Assembly (NCBI GenBank): GCA_026990035.1
Contig: JALSIM010000026.1
Location: 1 to 64,000, forward strand
Source of the DNA: Alphaproteobacteria bacterium
GTDB taxonomy: Bacteria; Pseudomonadota; Alphaproteobacteria; Geminicoccales; Geminicoccaceae
Direction of reading: 5' to 3'
DNA: 64,000 nt
Shown: positions 9,304-18,126 of the stretch, in pieces
Layout: every line of letters begins with the position of its first letter
Position numbering within the stretch: the stretch's first letter is position 1
Notes under the pieces: generated by a model
What the model was told of the DNA's origin: nothing
Database searches by the model: none
Seen by the model: only the letters and a program-made list of their open reading frames with translations
Position numbers and translations under genes: made by a program

Positions 9304-10398
9304 ATGGGCATCGACCGAACCGGGCGGCGGGAGCGGACGATCAAGGGACGGGGTCTCACCGCCAATCCGGAAGGCCGCTTCGAAACCTGGCGGCGGGAAG
9401 CCTTCGACGACGGCTGGGGAACGCTCGAGGAGCCGGCGGGCGAACCGCCGCCGGCGACCGAGATCCTGGTGGATGCCGCCCGCACGGTGATCACCCGCAA
9501 CGATTCGCCGGACGTGCCCTTCGAGCAGTCGATCAACCCCTACCGCGGCTGCGAACAGGGCTGCGTCTACTGCTACGCCCGCCCGACACACAACTATCTG
9601 GGTCTCTCCTCGGGCCTCGATTTCGAAACCCGGATCTTCGCCAAGCGGGAAGCTGCCGAACTGCTGCGCCGGGAGCTGGCACGACCGGGATACCGCTGCC
9701 GTCCCATCGCACTCGGCACCAGCACCGATGTCTACCAGCCGGTGGAGCGGCGGCTGGGGATCACCCGGCGCCTCCTTGAGCTGCTGGCCGCCTGCCGCCA
9801 TCCGGTGGGAATCGTCACCAAATCGGCCCTGGTCCTGCGCGACCTCGACATTCTCGCGGCCATGGCCGCGGACGGGCTCGCCAGCGTGATGGTCTCGATC
9901 ACCACCCGGGATCCCGTCCTGGCGCGCCGCATGGAGCCGCGGGCGGCGGCGCCGCATCGGCGTTTCGCGACCCTCCGCATCCTGGCCGAAGCCGGCGTAC
10001 CCTGCGGGGTGATGGTGGCGCCGGTGGTTCCGGCCCTGACCGACCACGAGCTGGAGCCGATCCTCGAAGCCGCCGCGGCGGCGGGGGCCACCGCCGCGGG
10101 CTACGTGCTGCTGAGGCTGCCGCACGACCTCGGGGAGCTGTTCGACGCCTGGCTGACGGCCCATTATCCGGCACGACGGCGGCATGTGCTGGCGCTCCTG
10201 CGCCAGTGCCGCGGAGGCCGTCTCGACGATCCGGTCTTCGGCCGCCGGATGCGGGGTACGGGACCCTACGCCGATCTCCTCGACCGGCGTTTCGCGGTGG
10301 CCTGTCGGCGGCTCGGTCTGAGCCCGCGGGCTCTGCCGGCACGCTGCGATCTGTTCCGCCCGCCCCGCCCGGACGGCCAGCTCGACCTGTTCGGCTAG
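9304..10398 (+). CDS. PA0069-type radical SAM protein
   Basis: The 364-residue protein binds a 4Fe-4S cluster through Cys83, Cys87 and Cys90 in C-E-Q-G-C-V-Y-C-Y-A, preceded by S-I-N-P-Y-R-G. This is the hallmark of the PA0069/SplB-like radical SAM group. G-T-S-T-D-V-Y-Q-P-V-E follows, and a D-L-F-R-P-P-R-P-x-G-Q-L-D-L-F tail ends the protein, as in family members. The ATG at 9304 is preceded by GGAGGAAGCGGC. Upstream ATGs lack such a site. The reaction is unknown; the family resembles spore photoproduct lyase but occurs in non-sporulating bacteria. It stands alone on the plus strand, divergent from the protease gene. Confidence 0.85.
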   Translation: MGIDRTGRRERTIKGRGLTANPEGRFETWRREAFDDGWGTLEEPAGEPPPATEILVDAARTVITRNDSPDVPFEQSINPYRGCEQGCVYCYARPTHNYLGLSSGLDFETRIFAKREAAELLRRELARPGYRCRPIALGTSTDVYQPVERRLGITRRLLELLAACRHPVGIVTKSALVLRDLDILAAMAADGLASVMVSITTRDPVLARRMEPRAAAPHRRFATLRILAEAGVPCGVMVAPVVPALTDHELEPILEAAAAAGATAAGYVLLRLPHDLGELFDAWLTAHYPARRRHVLALLRQCRGGRLDDPVFGRRMRGTGPYADLLDRRFAVACRRLGLSPRALPARCDLFRPPRPDGQLDLFG

Positions 10399-10527
10399 AG
10401 GCCGCCTCCGGTGCGGCGGATGCGGAACGGTTGCATTCCCGCCAAACTGTGGCAATTTCCGTGCCATCCGGCCGTTTTCGGCGGTCCATCGGCTAGGCAA
10501 CGGGTTCGACACACATTATATTGCGCA

Positions 10528-10821
10528 ATGACCGCAGCGCCCTCGAATCTCGCCGTTTCCGTTCGTATCCACGGTCGGGTGCAAGCTGTCGGGTTCCGGG
10601 CGTGGACGGTCGCCGAGGCCGAGCGCCTCGGCCTCGACGGATGGGTCCGCAACCGGCGCGATGGCTCGGTCGAGGCGGTTTTCGCGGGACCGCGCGCATG
10701 CGTCGAGAGGATGGTGGAATTGTGTCGCCGGGGGCCGCCGCTCGCGAGAGTGGAGCGGGTCGAAACAGGGGAGACGTCGGATCCGGTTCCGCCCGGATTC
10801 AGGTCATTGCCGAGCGTCTGA
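10528..10821 (+). CDS. acyP: Acylphosphatase
   Basis: This small cytoplasmic enzyme hydrolyses carboxyl-phosphate bonds. The 97-residue product begins at an ATG after TTGCGCA and has the full family signature [15 protein letters not shown], with the phosphate-binding loop and catalytic arginine. [15 protein letters not shown] supplies the catalytic asparagine. The frame is open further upstream, but that part shows no similarity. It lies 22 bp before the probable start of the next gene on the same strand. Confidence 0.95.
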   Translation: MTAAPSNLAVSVRIHGRVQAVGFRAWTVAEAERLGLDGWVRNRRDGSVEAVFAGPRACVERMVELCRRGPPLARVERVETGETSDPVPPGFRSLPSV

Positions 10822-10851
10822 CCGCTCGGCCGCGAACAGGGGGTGTCGATC

Positions 10852-11541
10852 ATGTCGCCGCGGGATCGCGTGAGGGGGATGGTGAGCCGGCGGGCATTCG
10901 TCGCGGGGATCGCCGCCGGAATCGCGCTGCTGCCCGGGGTTCCGCCGCTCGCGGCGTTCACCATGCCCGCCGACATCGCTTTCGACATCATCCGCAAGGG
11001 TGAGAAGATCGGCGTCCACGAGGTCCGTTTCACCTCGCTCGGAAACGGCGATTTCGAAGCCCGGACCAATGTCGAGGTGGCGGTCAAACTCGGCTTCCTC
11101 ACCCTGTTCCGGTTCGAGCAGGAGATCACCGAGGTCTGGCGCGAGGACATGATGGTCGAGGCCGAGGGGATGACGAACGACGACGGCGAGAAGGCCCGTT
11201 TCCGCGCCGAGCTCCAGGGCCGGGAGCTGACCATCGAAGGCCCGGCCGGCCTGCAGAAGGCGCCGCTCGGGGCGATGACCGACATCGCCTTCTGGAACCC
11301 CGAGATCGCGCGGCAGAACCAGATCGTGGACACCTGGCTCGGCCGGCTCGCGCCGCTGATCGTGGGCGCCGGGGACCTGGAGGAGATCGAGCTGCGCGGT
11401 CGCCGCGTCCGGACACGGCGCTTTTCCTTCACCGCCAATCGCGGCCGCTCCGGCAAGGTCTGGTACGACGAGAACGGTGTCTGGGTCCGGGGCTATCTCA
11501 AGACGCCCAGCGCCGAGCTCGACTATCTGCCGACCGCCTGA
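10852..11541 (+). CDS. Tat-exported DUF6134-like protein
   Basis: The 229-residue product carries a twin-arginine leader (M-V-S-R-R-A-F-V-A-G-I-A-A-G-I-A-L-L, then L-A-A-F), so it should be exported folded to the periplasm. The mature part begins F-T-M-P-A-D-I-A-F-D-I-I-R-K-G-E-K-I-G-V and is beta-rich, like the DUF6134 family, whose function is unknown. The ATG at 10852 follows AGGGGGTG. A GTG at 10843 and an ATG at 10870 are alternatives. It follows acylphosphatase closely and may be co-transcribed. The 3' end faces the convergent GNAT gene across 24 bp. Confidence 0.7.
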   Translation: MSPRDRVRGMVSRRAFVAGIAAGIALLPGVPPLAAFTMPADIAFDIIRKGEKIGVHEVRFTSLGNGDFEARTNVEVAVKLGFLTLFRFEQEITEVWREDMMVEAEGMTNDDGEKARFRAELQGRELTIEGPAGLQKAPLGAMTDIAFWNPEIARQNQIVDTWLGRLAPLIVGAGDLEEIELRGRRVRTRRFSFTANRGRSGKVWYDENGVWVRGYLKTPSAELDYLPTA

Positions 11542-11565
11542 ACGGCGGCCGGTCCCGGAGAGGCC

Positions 11566-12090
11566 TCACTCCGGCCAGACATAGGCCACTTCGCGGACTT
11601 TCGCGCCGGCGATTTCGAGCTCGTTCTCGCTCGTCAGCTCGCCGCCCACATGCTCGTAGAACCCCCGCGCCGGATTGGCGGCCATGACCCAGACGAGCAT
11701 GCTGCCGTGGCCGCGCCGCGCGAGCTCGTAATGACAGGCGTCGAACAGGGCGCGACCGATTCCCTGGCGCTGGTGGGCACGCAGCACGTAGAGGACGTAA
11801 AGCTCGCCCGCCGCGAGGTCCGGCTGGCGGGAACGGCCGCCGCTCGCCAGACCGACGATGCCGGACTGGACTTCGGCGACGAAGGCCCAGCCCCGGGTCA
11901 TGAAGGTCCGCCGCCAATGCTGTTCGAAGGTGGCGTAGGAAAGCCCGTCGAGATAGGAGCGCGGCAGCAGATCGGCGTAGGTTTCGCGCCAGCTGTCGAC
12001 ATAGACCCGGGCGATCTGGGCGATGTCGTTGGTGGTCGCCCGGCGGATCTGCAACGCGCGCTGCGGACGGGTCGGCAACAGCCAGGCCAT
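11566..12090 (-). CDS. GNAT-family N-acetyltransferase
   Basis: This 174-residue single-domain acetyltransferase has the acetyl-CoA-binding motif A as L-Y-V-L-Y-V-L-R-A-H-Q-R-Q-G-I-G-R-A-L-F (about 97-116), followed by V-W-V-M-A-A-N-P-A-R-G-F-Y-E-H-V-G-G, which is typical of the fold. The N-terminus I-R-R-A-T-T-N-D-I-A-Q-I also fits. The ATG at 12090 is preceded by GGGAGGAAGCGACGA. The acceptor substrate cannot be told from sequence. A near-consensus CtrA-type box lies 46 bp upstream. Confidence 0.88.
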   Translation of the reverse strand: MAWLLPTRPQRALQIRRATTNDIAQIARVYVDSWRETYADLLPRSYLDGLSYATFEQHWRRTFMTRGWAFVAEVQSGIVGLASGGRSRQPDLAAGELYVLYVLRAHQRQGIGRALFDACHYELARRGHGSMLVWVMAANPARGFYEHVGGELTSENELEIAGAKVREVAYVWPE

Positions 12091-12135
12091 TCGTCGCTTC
12101 CTCCCGACAAGAAACGGTCGTTCGGCTGACCCCGG

Positions 12136-12151
12136 GTTAACGGTTCCTCAA
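12136..12151 (-). promoter_or_regulatory. Near-consensus CtrA-type box (TTGA-N7-TTAAC)
   Basis: On the minus strand the sequence is TTGAGGAACCGTTAAC. It matches TTAA-N7-TTAAC except for one base in the first half-site, and it shares CCGTTAAC with the box at 3842. It sits 46 bp upstream of the GNAT start in the proper orientation. This is a weaker candidate than the two exact boxes. Confidence 0.35.
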
Positions 12152-12232
12152 CCCTAACCGAAGCACGGGCGGTCGCAAAGCGGTCGGCCACCGGCCGGAC
12201 ATAAGCCGGTACGATGTCGGTCACCCCTCGGA

Positions 12233-12814
12233 TCAAAGGTCGAAGAACACCGTTTCGTTTTCACCCTGCAAACGGATGTCCAGGCGATACACGGGCCCCC
12301 CGGGGGTCTCTTCACGGCTCGCGATCAGGGTTCCGCGACGCTCCCCGGGAACCACGGCCAGCACCGGATCGGCGGCGTTGGCCTCCGCCTCGTCGGCGAA
12401 ATAGACGCGGGTGAAAAGGTGGTTCAGCAGCCCGCGGGCCGTGACGATCAGGCTCAGATGCGGCGCCTGCGGGCGCCCGTCGGCCGCCGGTACCGGTCCG
12501 GGCTTGACGGTCGCGAAACGGAAGCGGCCCTCCTCGTCGGTGCCGGTCCGGCCGAAGCCGTGGAAATCCGCCCCGCCACCGCCGAGCGGATGGGCGAACC
12601 GCCCGCGCGAATCCGCCTGCCAGAGCTCGATCATGGCATCGGGAACGGCCGCACCCTCGCCGTCCAGCACCCTGCCCGTCAGGAGGATGTGTTCGCCGGG
12701 CGCCTCGCGCGGGGCGACCCGCCCGTCGGCGATGGGCGAGCGGCCGTAGAGCTCGGGCGTGAGACCGTAGGCGAAGAACGGGCCGACGGTCTGCGAGGGG
12801 GTCTGTCCCGGCAT
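12233..12814 (-). CDS. pcaG: Protocatechuate 3,4-dioxygenase alpha subunit
   Basis: PcaG pairs with PcaH to cleave protocatechuate to 3-carboxy-cis,cis-muconate. The 193-residue product opens with T-P-S-Q-T-V-G-P-F-F-A-Y-G-L and contains I-E-L-W-Q-A-D-S-R-G-R-F-A-H, as in alpha subunits. It lacks the iron-binding Tyr/His set, which is carried by the beta subunit. It starts 4 bp after the pcaH stop, with GGAGGG upstream of the ATG, and is the last gene of the pca operon. Confidence 0.95.
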   Translation of the reverse strand: MPGQTPSQTVGPFFAYGLTPELYGRSPIADGRVAPREAPGEHILLTGRVLDGEGAAVPDAMIELWQADSRGRFAHPLGGGGADFHGFGRTGTDEEGRFRFATVKPGPVPAADGRPQAPHLSLIVTARGLLNHLFTRVYFADEAEANAADPVLAVVPGERRGTLIASREETPGGPVYRLDIRLQGENETVFFDL

Positions 12815-12818
12815 CTTC

Positions 12819-13526
12819 TCAGCCCTCCATCGGCGTTTCGCGCGGCCCGCGCAGGACGATGTCGAAGCGGTAGCCGAGCGCCTGTTCGGGCACCGTGAGC
12901 TCGAGCGAGAAGGTCGCGATCAGACGCGGTCGGGCGAACGCCGGCACGCTCCGGAAGATCGGATCGTGGTCGAGCAGCGGATCACCCGGGAAGTACATCT
13001 GGGTCACGAGACGGGTGACGAAGCTCGGGCCGAACAGGGAAAAGTGGATGTGCGGCGGCCGCCAGGCGTTGGCGTGATTCTTCCAAGGATAGGCGCCGGG
13101 GCGCACCGAGAGGAAGCGGTAGCTGCCCTCCTCGTCGGTCACGCAGCGCCCGGCACCGTAGAAATTGGGATCGAGCGGCGCGTGATGCTGATCCCGGCGA
13201 TGAACGTAGCGTCCCGCGGCGTTGGCCTGCCAGATCTCGACCAGCGTGCCCGGGATCGGCCGCCCGGCCTCGTCGAGGACGCGTCCGGCGACGATGATGC
13301 GTTCTCCCGAGGGCTCGCCGTTGACGGCCCCGTTCCGCGTGAGATCCGCGTCGAGATCGCCGATCGCCTCGTGACCGTAGACCGGACCGGTGAGCTCGCC
13401 GAGACCCTGGGGCAGAGGGACGAGCGGCTTCTTCGGCCCCCGTGCCACCGTCGAGCGGTAGTCGGGATGGACGAGTGGCGGGTGGGCGTTCCAGTCCCGC
13501 GGCGCATAGGTCGTGTCGGGTTTCAC
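12819..13526 (-). CDS. pcaH: Protocatechuate 3,4-dioxygenase beta subunit
   Basis: This is the iron(III) subunit of the intradiol ring-cleaving dioxygenase. The four iron ligands are present: Tyr107 in R-Y-V-H-R-R-D, Tyr146 in G-A-Y-P-W-K-N, and His159 and His161 in R-P-P-H-I-H-F-S. Their spacing is identical to that of the Pseudomonas enzyme (39, 13 and 2). The length is 235 residues. The start is a GTG at 13526, overlapping the pobA stop as GTGA, with GGAGGATCCTTC upstream. Confidence 0.96.
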   Translation of the reverse strand: MKPDTTYAPRDWNAHPPLVHPDYRSTVARGPKKPLVPLPQGLGELTGPVYGHEAIGDLDADLTRNGAVNGEPSGERIIVAGRVLDEAGRPIPGTLVEIWQANAAGRYVHRRDQHHAPLDPNFYGAGRCVTDEEGSYRFLSVRPGAYPWKNHANAWRPPHIHFSLFGPSFVTRLVTQMYFPGDPLLDHDPIFRSVPAFARPRLIATFSLELTVPEQALGYRFDIVLRGPRETPMEG

Positions 13527-14725
13527 GAAGGATCCTCCCAGGCGGGTTCACCCTCTTCGAGGAAGGGCAGACCGGTGTAATTCTCCGCCAGCATCCGTCC
13601 TGCCGCCCGCGACGAGGTGACATGGTCGAGCTCCGCGAGCTGCCGCCGGCGATCGAAGGGTGAAGCGTCCTCGAAGCGGTGCAGCATCGCCGTCATCCAC
13701 CAGGAGAAATGCTGCACCCGCCAGATGTGGCGCAGCCGGATCTCCGAATAGGCTTCGAGCAGCCGCGGATCGCCCTCGCCGTACCAGGCGCCGAGGGCCC
13801 GATCGAGCAGACGCACGTCGGCCACCGCCAGATTCATGCCCTTGGCCCCGGTGGGCGGCACGATATGGGCGGCATCGCCGGCCAGGAACAGCCGTCCGAA
13901 ACGCATCGGCTCGGCGACGAAACTGCGCATGGCGGTGATCCCCTTCTGCACCACCGGCCCGCGCCGGAGACCGAGCTCCGCGCCGCCGAGGCGGATCTCC
14001 AGTTCCTCCCAGACCCGCTCGTCCGGCCAGGCTTCGAGCGTCTCGTCGGGACGGCACTGGATGTAGAGCCGCGACAGACGCGGCGAGCGCATGCTCAAAA
14101 GCGCGAAGCCGCGCTCGTGATGAGCGTAGACCAGCTCCTCGGAGGCGGGTGGCGCTTCCGCCAGGATGCCGAGCCAGGCGAAGGGATAGACGCGCTCGAA
14201 CAGGGTGATCCGGTCGGCCGGCACGGCGGCCCGGCTGACGCCGTGAAAGCCGTCGCAGCCGACGACGAAATCACAGGTGAGGAGATGTTCCTCGCCGTTC
14301 TCGCGGAAGCGGACGCGGGGGCGCTCGCCGTCGATGCCCTCGATGGCCGTGGCTTCGGCCCCGAACAGGATCGTGCCGCCGGCCTCGAGCCGGGCGGCGA
14401 TCAGATCCCTGACCACTTCCTGCTGGCCGTAGACCATCACCGTCCGGCCGACGAGGTCGCGGAAGTCGATGCGACGGGTCCGCTCCCGGAAACGGATGTT
14501 GATGCCCTCGTGCACGAGCCCTTCGCGCCGCATCCGCGCGCCGACGCCGACGGCATCCAGCAGGGCGGCGACGTCGTGCTCCATCACCCCGGCCCGGATC
14601 CGGTTCTCGACATGGGTGCGATCGTGCCGCTCGAGAACCACGGAACCGACGCCCCGCAGATGCAGCAGATGGGACAGCAGCAGCCCGGCCGGTCCGGCAC
14701 CGACGATCGCCACCTCCGTTCGCAT
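13523..14725 (-). CDS. pobA: 4-hydroxybenzoate 3-monooxygenase
   Basis: PobA is a flavoprotein that hydroxylates 4-hydroxybenzoate to protocatechuate using NADPH and oxygen, which feeds the dioxygenase encoded just downstream. The 400-residue product has the FAD dinucleotide motif V-A-I-V-G-A-G-P-A-G-L-L-L at the N-terminus, the D-G motif V-V-G-C-D-G-F-H-G-V-S-R, and the second FAD motif F-L-A-G-D-A-A-H-I-V-P-P-T-G-A-K-G-M-N-L. The ATG at 14725 is preceded by GGGGAGGCGGCGG. It sits between pcaB and pcaH, with translational coupling to pcaH. Confidence 0.95.
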   Translation of the reverse strand: MRTEVAIVGAGPAGLLLSHLLHLRGVGSVVLERHDRTHVENRIRAGVMEHDVAALLDAVGVGARMRREGLVHEGINIRFRERTRRIDFRDLVGRTVMVYGQQEVVRDLIAARLEAGGTILFGAEATAIEGIDGERPRVRFRENGEEHLLTCDFVVGCDGFHGVSRAAVPADRITLFERVYPFAWLGILAEAPPASEELVYAHHERGFALLSMRSPRLSRLYIQCRPDETLEAWPDERVWEELEIRLGGAELGLRRGPVVQKGITAMRSFVAEPMRFGRLFLAGDAAHIVPPTGAKGMNLAVADVRLLDRALGAWYGEGDPRLLEAYSEIRLRHIWRVQHFSWWMTAMLHRFEDASPFDRRRQLAELDHVTSSRAAGRMLAENYTGLPFLEEGEPAWEDPS

Positions 14726-14748
14726 CCGCCGCCTCCCCTGTTCCCGAG

Positions 14749-16116
14749 TCAGGCGCCGCTGCGCCCCTCGCCCCGCTCTCTGTAGCGCGCCAGCACCGCA
14801 TCGACAAAGGCGGGCGCGGCGCCGAGATAGCCGGCCGGATCGAACAGCGCCGTGAGCTTCCTTTCCCCGAGCCGGGAGACGATCTCGGGGTCGGCGGCCA
14901 GCACCTCGCGCAGATGGCGGCCTTCGGTGCGCGCCCGCCGGCAGGCGGCGGCGAGCCGCCTCCCCGCGGCCTCCCGCCCGAGCGCCTCCACGAGTGCGAT
15001 CCGCACCGCCTCGGCCATGACGAGACCATCGGTGAGCTCGAGATTCCGGCGCATGCGCGCCACGTCCACCTCGAGCCCCGCCAGGGTCTCCTGCAGGCGC
15101 GCCAGAGCCCCACCGACGAGGACGCAGAGCTCGGGCAGGATCCGCCACTCGGCGTGCCAGCCGCCGAGTCCCCGTTCATGCTCCTGGAGCATGGTGGCGA
15201 ACAGGCTCCCGGCGAGTTCCGGGACCTGCCGGCAGGCGCCGAGAACCAAGGTGCAGGCGACCGGATTGCGCTTCTGCGGCATGGTCGAGGAGCCGCCCCG
15301 TCCTCCCTCGCCCGGCTCCGCCAGTTCCCCCACCTCGGTCTGCATCATCAGCGCCAGATCCTGCGCCATCTTGCCGAGGCATCCGGCGAGGGAAGCGAGC
15401 CAGCCCGCGAACTCGGCCAGACGGTCGCGATGGCCGTGCCAGGGGATGTCGGGGCGCCCCAGCCCGAGCCCTTCGGCGAGCCGCGCCGCCACCGCCGGCC
15501 CCTTCTCCCCGAGCGCCGCGAGGGTGCCGGCGGCACCGCCGAACTGGAGCACGAACAGCCGCCCTTCGAGCTCCGCCAGCCGGTCGCGATGCCGGAGAAG
15601 GGCGTCGAGCCAGCCCGCCAGCTTGCAGCCGAAGGTGGTGGGCACGGCATGCTGGAGGAAGGTGCGCGCGACCATCGGCGTGTCCCGATGGGCGGCGGCG
15701 CGGTCGGCGAGGATGGCGGCGAGAGCCGCCGTCCTCTCCTCGAACATCGGGTGCAGGCGGCGCAGCAGCAGGACGGTGGCGGTGTCGATCACGTCCTGGC
15801 TGGTGGCGCCGAAATGCACCCACCGCGCCGCCGCCGGATCCACCGCGGCGACCTTCGCCGTCAGCGCCTCCACCAGGGGAATCGCGGGGTTGCCGCCGGC
15901 CGGGGCGGCCCTGCCGATGGCCGCCGTGTCGAACAGCCCGGCCCGGCAGTGGCGGGCGATGGTCTCTGCTTCGGATCCGGCGAAGATGCCGCAGGCGGCC
16001 TCGGCCCGGGCCAGGGCCGCCTCGAAGTCGAGCATCGCCTGGAGCCGGGACGCGTCCGCGAAGAGGGGCGCGACGCCCGCCGCGTCGAAGAGCGGATCGA
16101 ACAGCGCCGAATCCAC
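14749..16116 (-). CDS. pcaB: 3-carboxy-cis,cis-muconate cycloisomerase
   Basis: PcaB belongs to the fumarase/aspartase superfamily and lactonises 3-carboxymuconate to 4-carboxymuconolactone. The superfamily signature G-G-S-S-T-M-P-Q-K-R-N-P-V is present, as are W-V-H-F-G-A-T-S-Q-D-V-I-D-T-A (the first conserved region) and F-L-Q-H-A-V-P-T-T-F-G. I chose the GTG at 16116, which gives 455 residues, the usual size. The open frame extends slightly further into pcaF but shows no similarity there, and the ribosome binding site is weak. pcaF ends 13 bp upstream. Confidence 0.93.
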   Translation of the reverse strand: MDSALFDPLFDAAGVAPLFADASRLQAMLDFEAALARAEAACGIFAGSEAETIARHCRAGLFDTAAIGRAAPAGGNPAIPLVEALTAKVAAVDPAAARWVHFGATSQDVIDTATVLLLRRLHPMFEERTAALAAILADRAAAHRDTPMVARTFLQHAVPTTFGCKLAGWLDALLRHRDRLAELEGRLFVLQFGGAAGTLAALGEKGPAVAARLAEGLGLGRPDIPWHGHRDRLAEFAGWLASLAGCLGKMAQDLALMMQTEVGELAEPGEGGRGGSSTMPQKRNPVACTLVLGACRQVPELAGSLFATMLQEHERGLGGWHAEWRILPELCVLVGGALARLQETLAGLEVDVARMRRNLELTDGLVMAEAVRIALVEALGREAAGRRLAAACRRARTEGRHLREVLAADPEIVSRLGERKLTALFDPAGYLGAAPAFVDAVLARYRERGEGRSGA

Positions 16117-16129
16117 CGTCGGCGACTCG

Positions 16130-17335
16130 TCAGACCCGCTCCACCGCCAGCGCCAGCCCCTGGCCGACACCGATGCAGAGCGTCGCCAGGCCGAACCGTC
16201 CGCCGGTCCTCTCGAGCTGATGGACGAGGGTCAGGACCAGCCGCGCCCCGCTCATGCCCAGGGGATGGCCGAGGGCGATGGCACCGCCGTTGGGGTTCAC
16301 CTGCTCGGCGTCGTCGGGCAGACCGAGCTGGCGCAGACAGGCGAGAACCTGGACGGCGAAGGCCTCGTTGATTTCGATGGCGTCGAAATCGCCGATCGCC
16401 ATCCCCAGCCGCTCGAGCAGCCGGCGGGTGGCCGGCACCGGCCCGATGCCCATGATCCGCGGCGGCACCCCGGCGGCGGCCAGACCGAGGATGCGGGCCC
16501 GCGGGCGCAGGCCGGATCTCGCGGCCGCCTTTTCCGAGGCGACGATCAGGGCCGCGGCGCCGTCGTTGACCCCCGAGGCGTTGCCGGCGGTGACCGTCCC
16601 CGGCTCGCGGAACGGTGTGGGCAGCTTCGCCAGCGCCCCGAGGGTGGTGTCCGGACGCGGATGCTCGTCCCGCGTCACCTCGACCGGCTCGCCGCGCCGG
16701 CGGGGGATCACGACGGGAACGATCTCCTCGGCGAAGAAGCCCTCCTCCGCGGCCCGCTTCGCCCGCATCTGGCTGCGCCAGGCGAAGGCGTCCTGGTCCT
16801 CGCGCGGGATCGCGAACTCCTCGGCCAGATTCTCCGCCGTCTCGGGCATCGAATCGGTGCCGTAGCGGGCCTCCATCGCCGGGTTGACGAACCGCCAGCC
16901 GATGGTCGTGTCGTAGATCTCGACGCTGCGCTGGAAGGGCGCTTCCGCCTTGCCCATGACGAAGGGCGCACGGGTCATGGACTCGACCCCGCCGGCCACG
17001 GCCAGCTCCATCTCGCCGGCGCGGATCCCCCGCGCCGCATACCCCACCGCCTCGAGCCCCGAGGCGCAGAGGCGGTTGACGGTGAGGCCGGGCACGCTCG
17101 GCGGCAGCCCGGCGAGCAGCAGGGCCATGCGGGCGACGTTGCGATTGTCCTCGCCGGCCTGGTTGGCGCAGCCCAAAATCACGTCGTCCACCGCCGCCGG
17201 ATCGAGACCCGGGTTGCGCTCCAGCAGGGTTTTCAGCGGCAGGGCCGCCAGATCGTCGGTACGGACCCGGGCGAGCGCGCCGCCGAAACGTCCGATGGGC
17301 GTCCGAACGGCATCACAGATGAAGGCTTCGGCCAT
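16130..17335 (-). CDS. pcaF: 3-oxoadipyl-CoA thiolase
   Basis: This thiolase would split 3-oxoadipyl-CoA into succinyl-CoA and acetyl-CoA. The 401-residue product has the nucleophilic Cys90 in [21 protein letters not shown], the histidine motif [19 protein letters not shown], and the C-terminal L-C-I-G-V-G-Q-G. The thiolase fold alone does not separate acetyl-CoA from 3-oxoadipyl-CoA activity. The assignment rests on its place between pcaJ and pcaB and on features typical of PcaF. The ATG is preceded by GAGGAGATCAGCC. Confidence 0.92.
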   Translation of the reverse strand: MAEAFICDAVRTPIGRFGGALARVRTDDLAALPLKTLLERNPGLDPAAVDDVILGCANQAGEDNRNVARMALLLAGLPPSVPGLTVNRLCASGLEAVGYAARGIRAGEMELAVAGGVESMTRAPFVMGKAEAPFQRSVEIYDTTIGWRFVNPAMEARYGTDSMPETAENLAEEFAIPREDQDAFAWRSQMRAKRAAEEGFFAEEIVPVVIPRRRGEPVEVTRDEHPRPDTTLGALAKLPTPFREPGTVTAGNASGVNDGAAALIVASEKAAARSGLRPRARILGLAAAGVPPRIMGIGPVPATRRLLERLGMAIGDFDAIEINEAFAVQVLACLRQLGLPDDAEQVNPNGGAIALGHPLGMSGARLVLTLVHQLERTGGRFGLATLCIGVGQGLALAVERV

Positions 17336-17346
17336 GGCTGATCTCC

Positions 17347-18126
17347 TCAGGCGTCCTCGCCGTGGGCGAGGGCGGTCCGCCGCTGCAGCTCGCGCAACGC
17401 TTCGAGCTCGCGGCGGTCGGGTGGAGTCGTGGTGGTCACTTCCTCGGCGAAGCGAACCGGCCATCCGGTGGCCTCGACGATCCGCCCGCGTTCGACTCCG
17501 GGATGGATGCCGGTGACCCGCAGCTCCTTCGTCTCCGGATCGGGCTCCATGACGCAGAGATCGGTCACCACATGGGTGGGACCGGCGCCCGGCAATCCGA
17601 GGCGCCGGCGGGCGTCGCCGCCATCGAGGAAGCCCACGGTGGTGACGAAGTCGAGCTTCTCTACGAACGACCGCCGGGAATGACGCAGGACGATCAGGGT
17701 CCGGCCGGCCATGGCCGCGATCTCCGGCGCGCCCCCGGCGCCCGGGAGGCGGACCTTCGGTTTCCGATAGTCTCCGATGACCGTGGTGTTGATGTTCGCG
17801 AAACGGTCGATCTGAGCGGCGCCCAGGAAGCCGATGTCGATCCGTCCACCCTGCAGCCAGTATCGGAAGATCTCCGGCGTCGGGACCACCGTGTCGGCGG
17901 TCAGCGAAAGCTCGCCGTCGCCGATCGACAGGGGCAGCACCTCCGGCTTGGCGCCGATCGGCCCGGATTCGTAGATCAACACCAGATCGGGGGCATGGGT
18001 GCGGCGGGCGAGATTGGCGGCGGTGCCCGGAAGACCGATGCCCACGAAACAGACCGCACCGTCGGGCAGCAGCCGCGAGGCGGCGACGGCCATCATCTCG
18101 GCGGCGGTGAAACCGGGACCGCTCAT
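17347..18126 (-). CDS. pcaJ: 3-oxoadipate CoA-transferase subunit B
   Basis: This is the beta subunit of the CoA-transferase that moves CoA from succinyl-CoA to 3-oxoadipate. The catalytic glutamate lies in [26 protein letters not shown] is the conserved N-terminal segment. At 259 residues it is longer than classical PcaJ and looks like the CatJ/glutaconate-CoA-transferase-like branch. It overlaps pcaI by ATGA and precedes pcaF by 11 bp. Confidence 0.87.
   Translation of the reverse strand: MSGPGFTAAEMMAVAASRLLPDGAVCFVGIGLPGTAANLARRTHAPDLVLIYESGPIGAKPEVLPLSIGDGELSLTADTVVPTPEIFRYWLQGGRIDIGFLGAAQIDRFANINTTVIGDYRKPKVRLPGAGGAPEIAAMAGRTLIVLRHSRRSFVEKLDFVTTVGFLDGGDARRRLGLPGAGPTHVVTDLCVMEPDPETKELRVTGIHPGVERGRIVEATGWPVRFAEEVTTTTPPDRRELEALRELQRRTALAHGEDA

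Noticed and set aside
11555-11574. A CCGGAG / CTCCGG hairpin between the DUF6134-like and GNAT genes
   Set aside because: Only 6 bp of stem, no T-run, and it overlaps the GNAT stop; not convincing as a terminator.
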